Shown here: piece by piece, positions 37,448-45,411 of the stretch
Position numbering within the stretch: the stretch's first letter is position 1
Layout of the letters: every line of letters begins with the position of its first letter
DNA from: Pseudomonas sp. R-28-1W-6
GTDB lineage: Bacteria > Pseudomonadota > Gammaproteobacteria > Pseudomonadales > Pseudomonadaceae
Direction: 5' to 3'
DNA length: 64,000 nt
Assembly: GCF_009799925.1 (NCBI RefSeq)
Contig: NZ_WELK01000010.1
Coordinates: forward strand, 75,423 to 139,422
The notes under the pieces: generated by a model
What the model was told of the DNA's origin: nothing
Database searches by the model: none
The model's input: only the letters and a program-made list of their open reading frames with translations
Made by a program: the position numbers and the translations under genes

Positions 37448-38809
37448 TTACGCGCCCTCCACGTGGATCAGCTGGTCCTGCTGCTTCTGCAGCGCCTCGA
37501 TCATCTGCTGCTGCCAGTAGTGGTGCTGCAGCACGAACAGGCCTTCGTCCTCAGTGCGCACGCCGCTCATCAGCGGGTGCAGGTCGATTTCCTTGGCCGA
37601 CTCGTCGGCGCCGTCGACCCAGTGCTTGGCCCCGCGGGACATGTCGTTCCATTCCATGGCGCGACCGGCGAAGCCCTGCTGGCAGGCACGGAACTCTTCC
37701 AGGTCATCGGGGGTGGCCATGCCGGAGACGTTGAAGAAGTCTTCGTACTGGCGGATGCGGCGGGCACGGGCCTCGGCGCTTTCACCCTTGGGCGCGATGC
37801 AGTAGATGGTCACTTCGGTCTTGTCCACCGACAGCGGCCGGGCCACGCGCAACTGCGAGCCGAACTGGTCCATCAGGTACAGGTTGGGGTACAGGCAGAG
37901 GTTGCGCGAATGGCCGATCATCCAGTCGGCGCGGGCCTCGCCGAACTCGGCGGCCAGGCGCTCGCGGTCGGCGAACAGCGGACGGTCCTCGGGGTTGTCC
38001 CAGCGGGTCCAGAGCAGCAGGTGGCCGTTCTCGAAGGAGTAGAAGCCACCGCCCTTCTTGCCCCAGCCGCCGGCGCTCATGGCGCGGATGTCGTCGCCCG
38101 CCTCTTTCAGCTTGCGCTGCTGCTGGGTGGCGGCGTAGTTCCAGTGCACGGCGGTGACGTGGTAGCCGTCGGCGCCGTTCTCGGCCTGCAGCTTCCAGTT
38201 GCCTTCGTACACGTAGGTGCTGGAGCCGCGCAGCACTTCCAGGCCCTCGGCGGACTGGTCGCAGACCATGTCGATGATCTTGCGCGACTCGCCGAGGAAC
38301 TCCTCCAGCGGCGCCACGTCTTCACGCAGGCTGCCGAACAGGAAGCCGCGGTAGGACTCGAAGCGGGCGACCTTCTTCAGGTCGTGGGAGCCGTCGCAGT
38401 CGAAGCTGTCCGGGTAGCCGGCTTCCTTGGGGTCCTTGACCTTGAGCAGCTTGCCGTTGTTGTTGAAGGTCCAGCCGTGGAACGGGCAGGTGTAGGTGGC
38501 CTTGTTGCCGCTCTTGAAGCGGCAGAGCATGGCGCCACGGTGACTGCAGGCGTTGATGAAGGCGTTGAGCTCACCGTCCTTGTTGCGCGCGATGAAGATC
38601 GGCTGGCGCCCCATGTGGGTGGTGTAGTAGTCGTTGTTTTGCGGGATCTGGCTTTCGTGGGCCAGGTACAGCCAGTTGCCTTCGAAGATGTGCTGCATCT
38701 CCAGGTCGAACAGGCGCGGGTCGGTGAACATCTCGCGCTTGCAGCGGAAAATGCCCTGTTCTTTGTCTTCTTGCAGCAGGCCGTTCAGGTAGTCGAGTCC
38801 CAGGTTCAT
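37448..38809 (-). CDS. benA: Benzoate 1,2-dioxygenase large (alpha) subunit
   Basis: A 453-residue Rieske oxygenase that dihydroxylates benzoate. The Rieske cluster ligands are Cys88-x-His90 and Cys108-x-x-His111 ([16 protein letters not shown]). The mononuclear iron site is in [14 protein letters not shown] chose the second ATG (38809) because a GGAG lies eight bases before it but only two before the ATG at 38815, and homologues begin at this position. The promoter with two BenR-type sites lies upstream. Confidence 0.95.
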   Translation of the reverse strand: MNLGLDYLNGLLQEDKEQGIFRCKREMFTDPRLFDLEMQHIFEGNWLYLAHESQIPQNNDYYTTHMGRQPIFIARNKDGELNAFINACSHRGAMLCRFKSGNKATYTCPFHGWTFNNNGKLLKVKDPKEAGYPDSFDCDGSHDLKKVARFESYRGFLFGSLREDVAPLEEFLGESRKIIDMVCDQSAEGLEVLRGSSTYVYEGNWKLQAENGADGYHVTAVHWNYAATQQQRKLKEAGDDIRAMSAGGWGKKGGGFYSFENGHLLLWTRWDNPEDRPLFADRERLAAEFGEARADWMIGHSRNLCLYPNLYLMDQFGSQLRVARPLSVDKTEVTIYCIAPKGESAEARARRIRQYEDFFNVSGMATPDDLEEFRACQQGFAGRAMEWNDMSRGAKHWVDGADESAKEIDLHPLMSGVRTEDEGLFVLQHHYWQQQMIEALQKQQDQLIHVEGA

Positions 38810-38872
38810 CGCCATGGCTCCGTTGTTATTGTGTCAACGGTATGAAGGCTATGGCTTGGGACTGACGGGCAA

Positions 38873-38909
38873 TATCCGCTTTGTGCAGGACCTTTATCCG
38901 TTTTCTGCA
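38873..38909 (-). promoter_or_regulatory. Pair of BenR/XylS-type binding sites upstream of benA
   Basis: On the minus strand two direct repeats match the XylS/BenR half-site consensus TGCA-N6-GGNTA: TGCAGAAAACGGATA (38909-38895) and TGCACAAAGCGGATA (38887-38873). They are separated by seven bases and end 64 bases before the benA ATG at 38809. This is the arrangement expected for benzoate-responsive activation by BenR, whose gene is next upstream. Confidence 0.82.
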
Positions 38910-39039
38910 AAACCCGGCGCGGCGCGACCAAAGTCGTAGAAGCCAATGAATACGCGGCTTGCAGCGATTAGCTGAATGCCGGCAGGCCCAGGATGGGCGG
39001 ACTAGACAAGGGCACGGCAGATGGGGTGACGAAAATCCC

Positions 39040-39102
39040 GTAGGGTGCGCCGTGCGCACCGGAACCCACGCACGGGACTCAGGTGCGCGCGGCGCACCCT
39101 AC
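39040..39102. repeat. REP-like inverted repeat (GTAGGGTGCGC type)
   Basis: A 63-base inverted unit nearly identical to those at 28238 and 30991. It lies just after the benR stop codon, between benR and the benA promoter. Confidence 0.85.
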
Positions 39103-39122
39103 GCAAGGGTTGTGCAGGGCAT

Positions 39123-40079
39123 TCAGGACTCGCGCCGGCGCAACGTATCGGACGGCAGCTCGCCGAAGGCGCTCTTGTAGCTCTCGGAGAAGCGCCCGAG
39201 ATGCAGGAAGCCATAGTCCAGCGCCACCTCGGTGACATTGCGCACCCGCGAGGCCGGGTCGCTCAGGCTGGCGCGGATCTGCTCCAGCTTCTTCTGGCGG
39301 ATGAAGCCCTTCGGCGTGGTGCCGGTGTGCCGCTCGAACAGCGCATAGAGCGAACGCGGGCTGCTGTGGGCCAGCTGGGCCAGCTGCTCGACGCTGATGT
39401 CCTGCTTGAGGTTGTCCTCGATGAACTGGACGATGCGCTCGAAACTGGCATCGCCCTGCCCCGGCAGCACCCGGCTGACGTTGCTGCTGAGCAGCGCCAG
39501 CAGCTTGGTGGCGATGATGCGGGTGTACTGCTCCTGCACCTGCGCCACCGACTGCGCGCTCTCGGCCTCGCTGCACACCAGCTGCAACAGGCCGGTGAAA
39601 CCCTCCAGCTGCTGCAGGCTGTGCCGCGGCGCGAAGCGGATGCCCTCGGCCGGGCGCAGCCACTGGCTGTCGCGGCAGGTCTTGTCGAGCAGGGCCGAAG
39701 GCAGCTTGACGATGAACTTCTCGCAGTCGTCGGAATAGGTCAGGTCGACCGGGTCATGGGGGTTGATCAGCAGCAGCTCGCCCGGGCTGAAATAGTGTTC
39801 CTCGCCACGCCCGCGCCACAGGCAATGGCCGCGCAGCAGGACCTGCAGGTGGTAGATGGTTTCCAACGCCGGCGAGGTGACCCGCACGCTGCCGCCGTAG
39901 CTGATGCGACACAGGTCCAGGCTGGCGAACTTGCGGTGATTGAGCGACGCCTCCGGCCGCCCGACCGTGGGCAGGCGGATGTCATGGCAACCGACGTGCA
40001 GGTTGACGTAGCTCGACACCGCGTAGGGGTCGGCACGCTCGAACACGCGGCTGCTGTCACTCAGCAGGCAACTGTCCAT
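39123..40079 (-). CDS. benR: AraC/XylS-family benzoate regulator BenR
   Basis: A 318-residue activator. The N-terminal effector domain (about 1-190) ends before the C-terminal double helix-turn-helix (about 215-318), which reads ISVEQLAQLAHSSPRSLYAL and, in the second helix-turn-helix, VALDYGFLHLGRFSESYKSA. Length and position ahead of benA fit BenR. The ATG at 40079 is preferred to a TTG two codons upstream, although neither has a good ribosome-binding site. It probably binds the TGCA-N6-GGATA pair upstream of benA. Confidence 0.92.
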   Translation of the reverse strand: MDSCLLSDSSRVFERADPYAVSSYVNLHVGCHDIRLPTVGRPEASLNHRKFASLDLCRISYGGSVRVTSPALETIYHLQVLLRGHCLWRGRGEEHYFSPGELLLINPHDPVDLTYSDDCEKFIVKLPSALLDKTCRDSQWLRPAEGIRFAPRHSLQQLEGFTGLLQLVCSEAESAQSVAQVQEQYTRIIATKLLALLSSNVSRVLPGQGDASFERIVQFIEDNLKQDISVEQLAQLAHSSPRSLYALFERHTGTTPKGFIRQKKLEQIRASLSDPASRVRNVTEVALDYGFLHLGRFSESYKSAFGELPSDTLRRRES

Positions 40080-40735
40080 GGGCAAGGCACTCTGGTTGTT
40101 GTTATGCGGCTGCGCGGTGTTTTGTCGCAGCCTCTCGTCAGATTCTCACCGATTCAAGGCTGGGCACCAGCCCCGGCGCGCAGGCAGGGGATGAACGGTT
40201 GGCAGCCCCGGCACATTGCCGGGCAACCGGCGCAGCGAGCACAGGCCTTGGAATCCGGGCCCGACACTAGTCATCGACGGCGCCCGGCGCAATTCAGGCG
40301 GCGCCCGAGCGTTCGATAAGCGCACACAGATTGCCTCGCCCCCTGCCGGAATGGCCCGGCATGCGACTGGCGGCGCCCCTGCGCCAGCCGCCGGGCGTCC
40401 AGCACCTACTGGCGAATTGCCAACCGCGACCGATTATCGAACCAAAGTTCGCCACGCGTAATTGACCGCCTTCCGCGCGGCTCTTACCGTGGCGGCGCCG
40501 TCGACACTCCCCATACGTCACTGGTCAGGTACCGGGGTGCCCGCGGCAGGGCAATGCTCACGAGGCGTCGCTCTCCTCCCCCGCCCTGGCCTCGCTGGCG
40601 GCGCGCTACCCGCGCGCCGCTGGCCGGTCTTCCGCCATCGCCAGGCCTCTTGCTCACCGTGGTAGTTGCCAGCGCGGTGGATTCCTGCGAAAACGCTGCC
40701 CTCGCCAGCATGGGCCAACAATCGACGAGCACGCG
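40080..40735. other. 656-base region without a recognisable gene
   Basis: This GC-rich stretch between divergent benR and the FKBP gene must hold their promoters. Short open frames on both strands show no protein character, no ribosome-binding site and no family resemblance. Several small GC dyads are visible. I see nothing specific beyond this. Confidence 0.45.
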
Positions 40736-41092
40736 ATGAGCAACGAAACCGCAATCAACGAGCTACAGGTCATCGACCTGCAACTGGGCGACGGCAAGGC
40801 AGTCGTCAAGGGCGCCCTGATCACCACGCAGTACAGCGGCTACCTGCAGGACGGCAGCCTGTTCGACTCCTCCTACCAGCGCGGCAAGCCCTTCCAGTGC
40901 GTTATCGGCACCGGCCGCGTGATCAAGGGCTTGGACCAGGGCCTGATGGGCATGCGCGTCGGCGGCAAGCGCAAGCTGCTGGTGCCGGCCCACCTCGCCT
41001 ATGGCGAGCGGCAGATGGGCGCGCTGATCAAGCCGCATTCCGACCTGACCTTCGAGATCGAGCTGCTGGAAGTCCTGACCCGCGACGACTGA
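40736..41092 (+). CDS. FKBP-type peptidyl-prolyl cis-trans isomerase
   Basis: A 118-residue single-domain FKBP without a signal peptide, so cytosolic. The core VVKGALITTQYSGYLQDGSLFDSSY, FQCVIGTGRVIKGLDQGLMGM and LVPAHLAYGERQ segments are the FK506-binding fold, and the C-terminal strand DLTFEIELLEV completes it. No SlyD-like insert or metal-binding tail is present. Standing immediately before the metal efflux genes may be coincidental. Confidence 0.9.
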   Translation: MSNETAINELQVIDLQLGDGKAVVKGALITTQYSGYLQDGSLFDSSYQRGKPFQCVIGTGRVIKGLDQGLMGMRVGGKRKLLVPAHLAYGERQMGALIKPHSDLTFEIELLEVLTRDD

Positions 41093-41127
41093 GCCTCTCT
41101 ACTGGCGTGCCGCCCGTGCTTGCCTGC

Positions 41128-41145
41128 ATCCTCCCCCGGGGGATA
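41128..41145. promoter_or_regulatory. Candidate operator of the CsoR/RcnR-family sensor
   Basis: A palindromic G/C tract (TCCCCCGGGGGA at 41132-41143, flanked by AT) lies about 40 bases upstream of the regulator gene. CsoR/RcnR-family operators are characteristically G/C tracts bordered by A/T, so this is a good autoregulatory site candidate. Binding is inferred. Confidence 0.55.
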
Positions 41146-41183
41146 ACCTTACGCCACGATCCAGGCAAAGCACGGGGCCCTCG

Positions 41184-41471
41184 ATGGACACGCCGCCAGC
41201 ACCACACCTGCACCAGAGCCATGCAGCCATCATCAAGCGCCTGAAGCGCGCCGAAGGGCATCTGCGCAGCATCATCGGCATGCTCGAAGCCGACCGTCCC
41301 TGCGTGGATATCGCCCAGCAACTGCATGCCGTGGAAAAGGCCGTCTGCCAGGCCAAGCGCACCCTGATCCAGGACCACATCGACCATTGCCTGGAACACA
41401 GCGTGGCCGCCCTCGGCAGCGGCGATCACGCGCCGCTGGAAGAATTCAAGCAAATCAGCAAATACCTGTAG
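41184..41471 (+). CDS. Metal-sensing repressor, CsoR/RcnR/InrS family
   Basis: A 95-residue all-helical repressor of the CsoR/RcnR (DUF156) family. Aligning to known members places possible metal ligands at His8, Cys40, His65 and Cys69. This pattern (Cys-His-Cys plus an N-terminal His) is that of InrS, the nickel sensor, and differs from RcnR, which has His at the last position. The next gene, eight bases downstream, is an RcnA-like nickel/cobalt exporter, so the pair should form a nickel- or cobalt-responsive operon. Confidence 0.88.
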   Translation: MDTPPAPHLHQSHAAIIKRLKRAEGHLRSIIGMLEADRPCVDIAQQLHAVEKAVCQAKRTLIQDHIDHCLEHSVAALGSGDHAPLEEFKQISKYL

Positions 41472-41478
41472 GTCCCCC

Positions 41479-42612
41479 ATGTCGAATTTCGCCCAACTGT
41501 TGCAGCAGGGCACCGCCCAGGCCTGGCTGTATGTACCCAGCGCCATTCTCCTGGGGGTGCTGCACGGCCTGGAACCCGGGCACTCGAAGACCATGATGGC
41601 AGCGTTCATCGTCGCCATCCGCGGCACGGTGAAGCAGGCCGTGCTGCTCGGGCTGGCGGCAACGCTGTCGCATACCGCCGTGGTCTGGCTGGTGGCGATG
41701 GGCGGCCTGTACCTGGGGCGCAATCTGGATGCCGAGACCACCGAGCCCTACTTCCAGCTGGTGTCCGCTGCCGCCATCATCGCCATCGCCAGCTGGATGC
41801 TCTGGCGCACCTGGCGCGGCGAACGGCTCTGGCGCCTGGAGGATGATGCCGAACACGGGCATGAGCATGGCCATCACCACCACGGCGAAAGCCGGCGCAT
41901 CGATACCGGGCACGGCCACATCGAGCTGTCGATTGCCGAGGACGGCGCCCCGCCGCGCTGGCGCCTGCAAGCGCTCGGCGGCGCGACCTGGCCAGCCGGC
42001 GAGGTCCGCCTGCTGACCACCCGCCCGGACGGCCGGACCCAGGCCTTCCACTTCGCCGAGCACGACGGCTACCTGCAATCGCTGGACGAGATTGCCGAAC
42101 CGCACCAGTTCAGCGTACGCCTGAGCCTGGGGCATGCCGGGCACAGCCATGACTACGACCTGAGCTTCGCTGAAGCCGGGCATGGCCACAGCCATGATGC
42201 GCTGCCGGGCCTGGAACTGAGCGCCGACGGCTACCAGGACGCCCATGAGCTCGCCCATGCCAACGACATTCGCCAGCGCTTCAACAACCGCACGGTGAGC
42301 ACCGGCCAGGTCATCCTGTTCGGCCTCACCGGCGGGCTGATCCCCTGCCCGGCCGCCATCACCGTGCTGCTGCTGTGTCTGCAGGTCAAGGCCGTGACCC
42401 TCGGCGCAGTCCTGGTGCTGTGCTTCAGCATCGGCCTGGCCCTGACCCTGGTCACGGTCGGCGTGCTCGCCGCCATCGGCAGCCGCCACGCCAGCCACCG
42501 CTGGCCCTGGCTGAGCAGCCTGGCGCGGCGCGCCCCCTACTTCTCCGGCCTGCTGATCATCGCCGTCGGCGTGTATGTCGGCCTGCTCGGCTGGGCCGGC
42601 CTGCATGCCTGA
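41479..42612 (+). CDS. rcnA: Nickel/cobalt efflux permease, RcnA-like
   Basis: A 377-residue membrane exporter of the NicO/RcnA family. The first segment contains the ILLGVLHGLEPGHSKTMM motif, and the second repeat has FGLTGGLIPCPAAITVLLL. A cytoplasmic His-rich loop (HGHEHGHHHH and HGHSHD, from about residue 128 onward) is typical of RcnA and here is long, with a non-transmembrane beta-like insert between the two His clusters. It is co-transcribed with the sensor gene. Confidence 0.9.
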   Translation: MSNFAQLLQQGTAQAWLYVPSAILLGVLHGLEPGHSKTMMAAFIVAIRGTVKQAVLLGLAATLSHTAVVWLVAMGGLYLGRNLDAETTEPYFQLVSAAAIIAIASWMLWRTWRGERLWRLEDDAEHGHEHGHHHHGESRRIDTGHGHIELSIAEDGAPPRWRLQALGGATWPAGEVRLLTTRPDGRTQAFHFAEHDGYLQSLDEIAEPHQFSVRLSLGHAGHSHDYDLSFAEAGHGHSHDALPGLELSADGYQDAHELAHANDIRQRFNNRTVSTGQVILFGLTGGLIPCPAAITVLLLCLQVKAVTLGAVLVLCFSIGLALTLVTVGVLAAIGSRHASHRWPWLSSLARRAPYFSGLLIIAVGVYVGLLGWAGLHA

Positions 42613-42621
42613 GCCGCGCTG

Positions 42622-43068
42622 ATGTGGGACATCTCGGCCTACCTGGGCCTGTTCCTCGCTGCCTTCGGCGCCGCCACCCTGCTGCCGCTGCAATCGGAAG
42701 CGGTGCTGGCCGGCCTGCTGCTGGCCGGCCAGCAACCGATCGCCAGCCTGCTGCTGGTGGCGACCGCCGGCAATGTGCTGGGCTCGGCGCTGAACTGGCT
42801 GCTGGGCCGCTACCTCGAACACTGGCGCGATAAGCGCTGGTTCCCGGTCAGCGCCGAGCGGCTGCAGCGCGCACAGCAGGCCTACCACCGCCATGGTCGC
42901 TGGTCACTGCTGCTGAGTTGGGTGCCACTGATCGGCGACCCGCTGACGGTGGTCGCCGGCGTCATGCGCGAACCCTTCTGGAGCTTTCTGCTCATCGTGC
43001 TGCTGGCCAAAGCCGGCCGCTACCTGGCACTCGCCGGCCTGACCCTGGGCTGGGCCGGCCTGGCCTAA
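42622..43068 (+). CDS. YqaA-family (DedA-like) membrane protein
   Basis: A 148-residue inner-membrane protein of the YqaA branch of the DedA/SNARE-associated family. The N-terminal LGLFLAAFGAATLLPLQSEAVLAGLL and the re-entrant-like LLLSWVPLIGDPLTVVAGVM (about 97-116) with its G-D-P core are characteristic. Full DedA proteins are larger; YqaA members are this size. It follows rcnA by nine bases and may belong to the same operon. Confidence 0.85.
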   Translation: MWDISAYLGLFLAAFGAATLLPLQSEAVLAGLLLAGQQPIASLLLVATAGNVLGSALNWLLGRYLEHWRDKRWFPVSAERLQRAQQAYHRHGRWSLLLSWVPLIGDPLTVVAGVMREPFWSFLLIVLLAKAGRYLALAGLTLGWAGLA

Positions 43069-43104
43069 AGGCCAGCCCGCGGCGCCTCACAGGCAGCAGA
43101 AAGC

Positions 43105-43141
43105 AAAAAACCCCGAGGACTTTTCAGTTCTCGGGGTTTTT
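43105..43141. terminator. Bidirectional terminator beside the left attachment site
   Basis: A stem of about ten pairs (43111-43120 with 43127-43136) with a six-base loop is flanked by A run and T run, so it can end both the rcnA/yqaA transcript and a minus-strand transcript. It was probably the original terminator of the tRNA-Ser gene before the element inserted; a diverged copy occupies the equivalent place at 61024. Confidence 0.85.
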
Positions 43142-43142
43142 C

Positions 43143-43179
43143 GTGTAGCTATCTGGCGGTGAAGGTGGGATTCGAACCC
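43143..43179. repeat. Left attachment site (displaced tRNA-Ser 3' end)
   Basis: These 37 bases are identical to 61059-61095. They contain the T-arm and acceptor 3' half plus CCA of tRNA-Ser and 11 bases of flank, but no tRNA body follows, so this is a remnant and not a gene. Confidence 0.92.
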
Positions 43180-43270
43180 TATTTTTATCGTTTCGTTATG
43201 TCGCAAATCCACTCAATATGGGGCTTAGCTCGCCCTCACCCGCTCGTTTCGTGGCAATCCGGCTCATTGA

Positions 43271-43290
43271 TTTCGACACTTTATCGACAC
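43271..43290. repeat. Near-terminal 20-bp repeat, left copy
   Basis: This 20-mer with two TCGACAC units matches 19 of 20 bases at 60983-61002, close to the other end and in the same orientation. It may be an integrase arm-type site or a recombination-directionality-factor site. Confidence 0.55.
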
Positions 43291-43291
43291 C

Positions 43292-43894
43292 TTATTGCCC
43301 CCTTTCCCGCAATAGGTCGGCCATCAAGAGGATACGACCCATCTCGTCCGCTAACTGCCGATACCATTGCTGCGGCATGTTCCTCCAAATCTCGTGCGCT
43401 TTTTTCAGCTGGCTCCTGCAAGACCTCTCCACGAATTCGTCGTAACCCTGCCACCGATTGAAGAAATGAAGCATCTCGTCGCTGATGAAATAGAACTCAT
43501 CATGGTCAAGCCCACGCTCATCTGCCTTGTCCGCAAGGAGCCCGTAAAGAAAAGCCATCTCGTCCTGGTTATCCCCTCCTCGAGCATTGAGCGGCTCATC
43601 AGCCATAGGCTTACCATTGAACTCAGCATGTAGAAGCCAATGGCACTTCCTACAAAGCGCCACGCCATTCCCCAACTCGAAGCGACCAGCCGGATAGATC
43701 GTTTTGCGAAAAACATGGTGTGCTTGCACTTGCTCGCCACTCCCGCAGCTCAGGCAGCAACCGCCATCTCGCAAGCGAATGAACCGACTCCAAAGTGCCA
43801 AGCACCATCGCTCGGACCGGCCTGAGCCGATAGCCGCAGCAAGGCGAGCTTTAGCGTCCTGTAACTCTTCTTCAGATGGAAATGAAGAGCTCAT
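43292..43894 (-). CDS. HNH endonuclease-like protein, paralogue 1
   Basis: A 200-residue protein with a zinc-supported HNH module at about 44-92: Cys47-x-x-Cys50, QAHH (His59-His60), GNG with Asn76, and CRKCHWLLH (Cys81, Cys84, His85, His89). After it comes an acidic, aromatic-rich C-terminal region (DEFYFISDEMLHFFNRWQGYD) shared with the next gene, to which it is similar along its length. ATG at 43894 has GGGGTG upstream; a GTG two codons earlier is possible. It overlaps the upstream paralogue by 23 bases. A homing-type, restriction or phage-defence nuclease is possible; target unknown. Confidence 0.78.
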   Translation of the reverse strand: MSSSFPSEEELQDAKARLAAAIGSGRSERWCLALWSRFIRLRDGGCCLSCGSGEQVQAHHVFRKTIYPAGRFELGNGVALCRKCHWLLHAEFNGKPMADEPLNARGGDNQDEMAFLYGLLADKADERGLDHDEFYFISDEMLHFFNRWQGYDEFVERSCRSQLKKAHEIWRNMPQQWYRQLADEMGRILLMADLLRERGQ

Positions 43895-44468
43895 CTTCAC
43901 CCCAGTCAGGCATGTTGGCTTTGATGAGTGCGTTGATCATCATCTCCCCCGATCGCCTCCAAATTTCGTATGACACTCTCAGGCGAGTCATCTGACCCTG
44001 CACCACAGCGTCCAGGTAAAAGTCATACCCTTGAACCTTGACGAAGAAGAGGAGCATATGATCTTCGACGAAGTAAAATTCGTCCTCGCTCAGCCCCTGA
44101 TCTTTCGCATCCTCAAGGAGCAGCCAGAAGGAATACGCCACATTGTCTAGGTTGTCCCCTCCTTGCGCGTCGATTGGCAGACTTAGATCAGGGCGCCCAT
44201 TGAAATCTGAGTGATACATTTCATGGCACTCATGGCACAGAGTTATGCCATTGCCTGGCTGATACCAACCCCACGGGTAAAGCGAGCGACGGAATATGTG
44301 GTGGGCTTGAATGCGCTCCTTTGACTGACAACGCACACACTGATGCCGGTCTCTTGCCTTGATATAACGACTCCAAAGCCGCAAGCACCAACGTTCTGAG
44401 CGCTTACGCAGCATTGCCTGAGAGAGGCGCACTAGCCCCTCCATTAGCTCCAACCGCCTTGCATCCAT
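43872..44468 (-). CDS. HNH endonuclease-like protein, paralogue 2
   Basis: A 198-residue paralogue of the preceding protein. The HNH module is at about 41-90: Cys44/Cys47, QAHH (His56-His57), GNG with Asn73, CHECHEMYH (Cys78, Cys81, His82, His86). The shared C-terminal block reads DEFYFVEDHMLLFFVKVQGYD. A strong GGAGG precedes the ATG at 44468; the longer frame upstream lacks support. It is divergent from the plus-strand HNH nuclease gene at 44545 across 76 bases. Confidence 0.78.
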   Translation of the reverse strand: MDARRLELMEGLVRLSQAMLRKRSERWCLRLWSRYIKARDRHQCVRCQSKERIQAHHIFRRSLYPWGWYQPGNGITLCHECHEMYHSDFNGRPDLSLPIDAQGGDNLDNVAYSFWLLLEDAKDQGLSEDEFYFVEDHMLLFFVKVQGYDFYLDAVVQGQMTRLRVSYEIWRRSGEMMINALIKANMPDWGEDELFISI

Positions 44469-44544
44469 TCGCCACCTCCCCGTCAATCCGTGATCTGAAC
44501 GAGCTGATACTATCAGCGCGCCACTACAACGACTCACAAGCCCC

Positions 44545-45321
44545 ATGCCCAACGACACTCAGCCTCCTCAGTCGACCTCAAGCAGCTCCCAGTCGAACCC
44601 TGCCTGGAGTCGCGACGAGCTCATTCTTGCTCTAGACCTCTATCTCAAGCATCGCGAATCGCTGCCCTCCAAACACCACGCGGAAGTGCAAGAGCTCTCC
44701 CAGTTCCTGGGCAAGCTGGGGCAGGCATTGGGCATCACCTCCTCCGCCAGCTTCCGCAACCCCAATGGCGTCTATATGAAGCTCGGCAACTTCCGACGCT
44801 GGGACCCCGACTACATCAAAGACGGAAAGACAGGGCTCGCCAAAGGCAACAAGGACGAAGAGGTGGTCTGGAACGAATTCGCCACTTCTCCTAACCGATT
44901 GGCCGCCATCGTCTCCGCTATCCGCTCAACGGTTGAGGCCGACGCTCAACTAGGTAACCCCCTCCACGGAGATGACGAACTCGACATTCAGGAGGCAGCT
45001 GAAGGCAAAGTGCTCACTCGCCTACATCGAACGAGGGAAAGGAGCCGAAAGCTTGTGGAGGCCAAGAAAAAACAGGCCTTGGCTTCACACGGCAAACTGG
45101 TCTGCGAGGCGTGCGGCTTCGACTTCTTCAAGCGCTATGGGGCAGCTGGCACCGGATTGATAGATGTTCACCACTCACGACCACTACACACCTTGGAGCC
45201 TGGCCAGAAAACGCGCCTTGAGGACCTAATCCTGCTGTGCGCCAACTGCCATCGAGTCGTTCACGCCTCCAGGCATTGGCTCAGCCTTGAGCAGCTGAAA
45301 GCGGCCTTACAGAAGGCGTAA
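44545..45321 (+). CDS. HNH endonuclease with McrA-like architecture
   Basis: A 258-residue nuclease. An N-terminal domain (about 20-110) starts WSRDELILALDLYLKH and contains SFRNPNGVYMKLGNFRRWDP, a pattern seen in HNH restriction nucleases that accompany or target methylated DNA. The C-terminal HNH (about 185-245) has CEACGF, IDVHHSRPLHTL and LCANCHRVVH. It lies 90 bases upstream of the cytosine methyltransferase in the same orientation. It could be the restriction partner of that methyltransferase or a modification-dependent nuclease; the sequence does not decide between them. Confidence 0.82.
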   Translation: MPNDTQPPQSTSSSSQSNPAWSRDELILALDLYLKHRESLPSKHHAEVQELSQFLGKLGQALGITSSASFRNPNGVYMKLGNFRRWDPDYIKDGKTGLAKGNKDEEVVWNEFATSPNRLAAIVSAIRSTVEADAQLGNPLHGDDELDIQEAAEGKVLTRLHRTRERSRKLVEAKKKQALASHGKLVCEACGFDFFKRYGAAGTGLIDVHHSRPLHTLEPGQKTRLEDLILLCANCHRVVHASRHWLSLEQLKAALQKA

Positions 45322-45411
45322 ACTCCACAAGCTTATGTGCGGTTTTAAGCATTCGACCTCGATCTTTGAAGCCAAAGCCGTTAGAATGTCCTCCGCTAGG
45401 AGGCCATCACC

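Noticed and set aside
36953..38845. 630-codon plus-strand frame over benA and benB
   Set aside because: Antisense to two clearly identified dioxygenase subunits; composition is that of a shadow frame.
43143..43179. Sequence that looks like a tRNA
   Set aside because: Only the T-arm and acceptor 3' half are present; there is no anticodon arm, so it is the displaced att fragment and not a gene.
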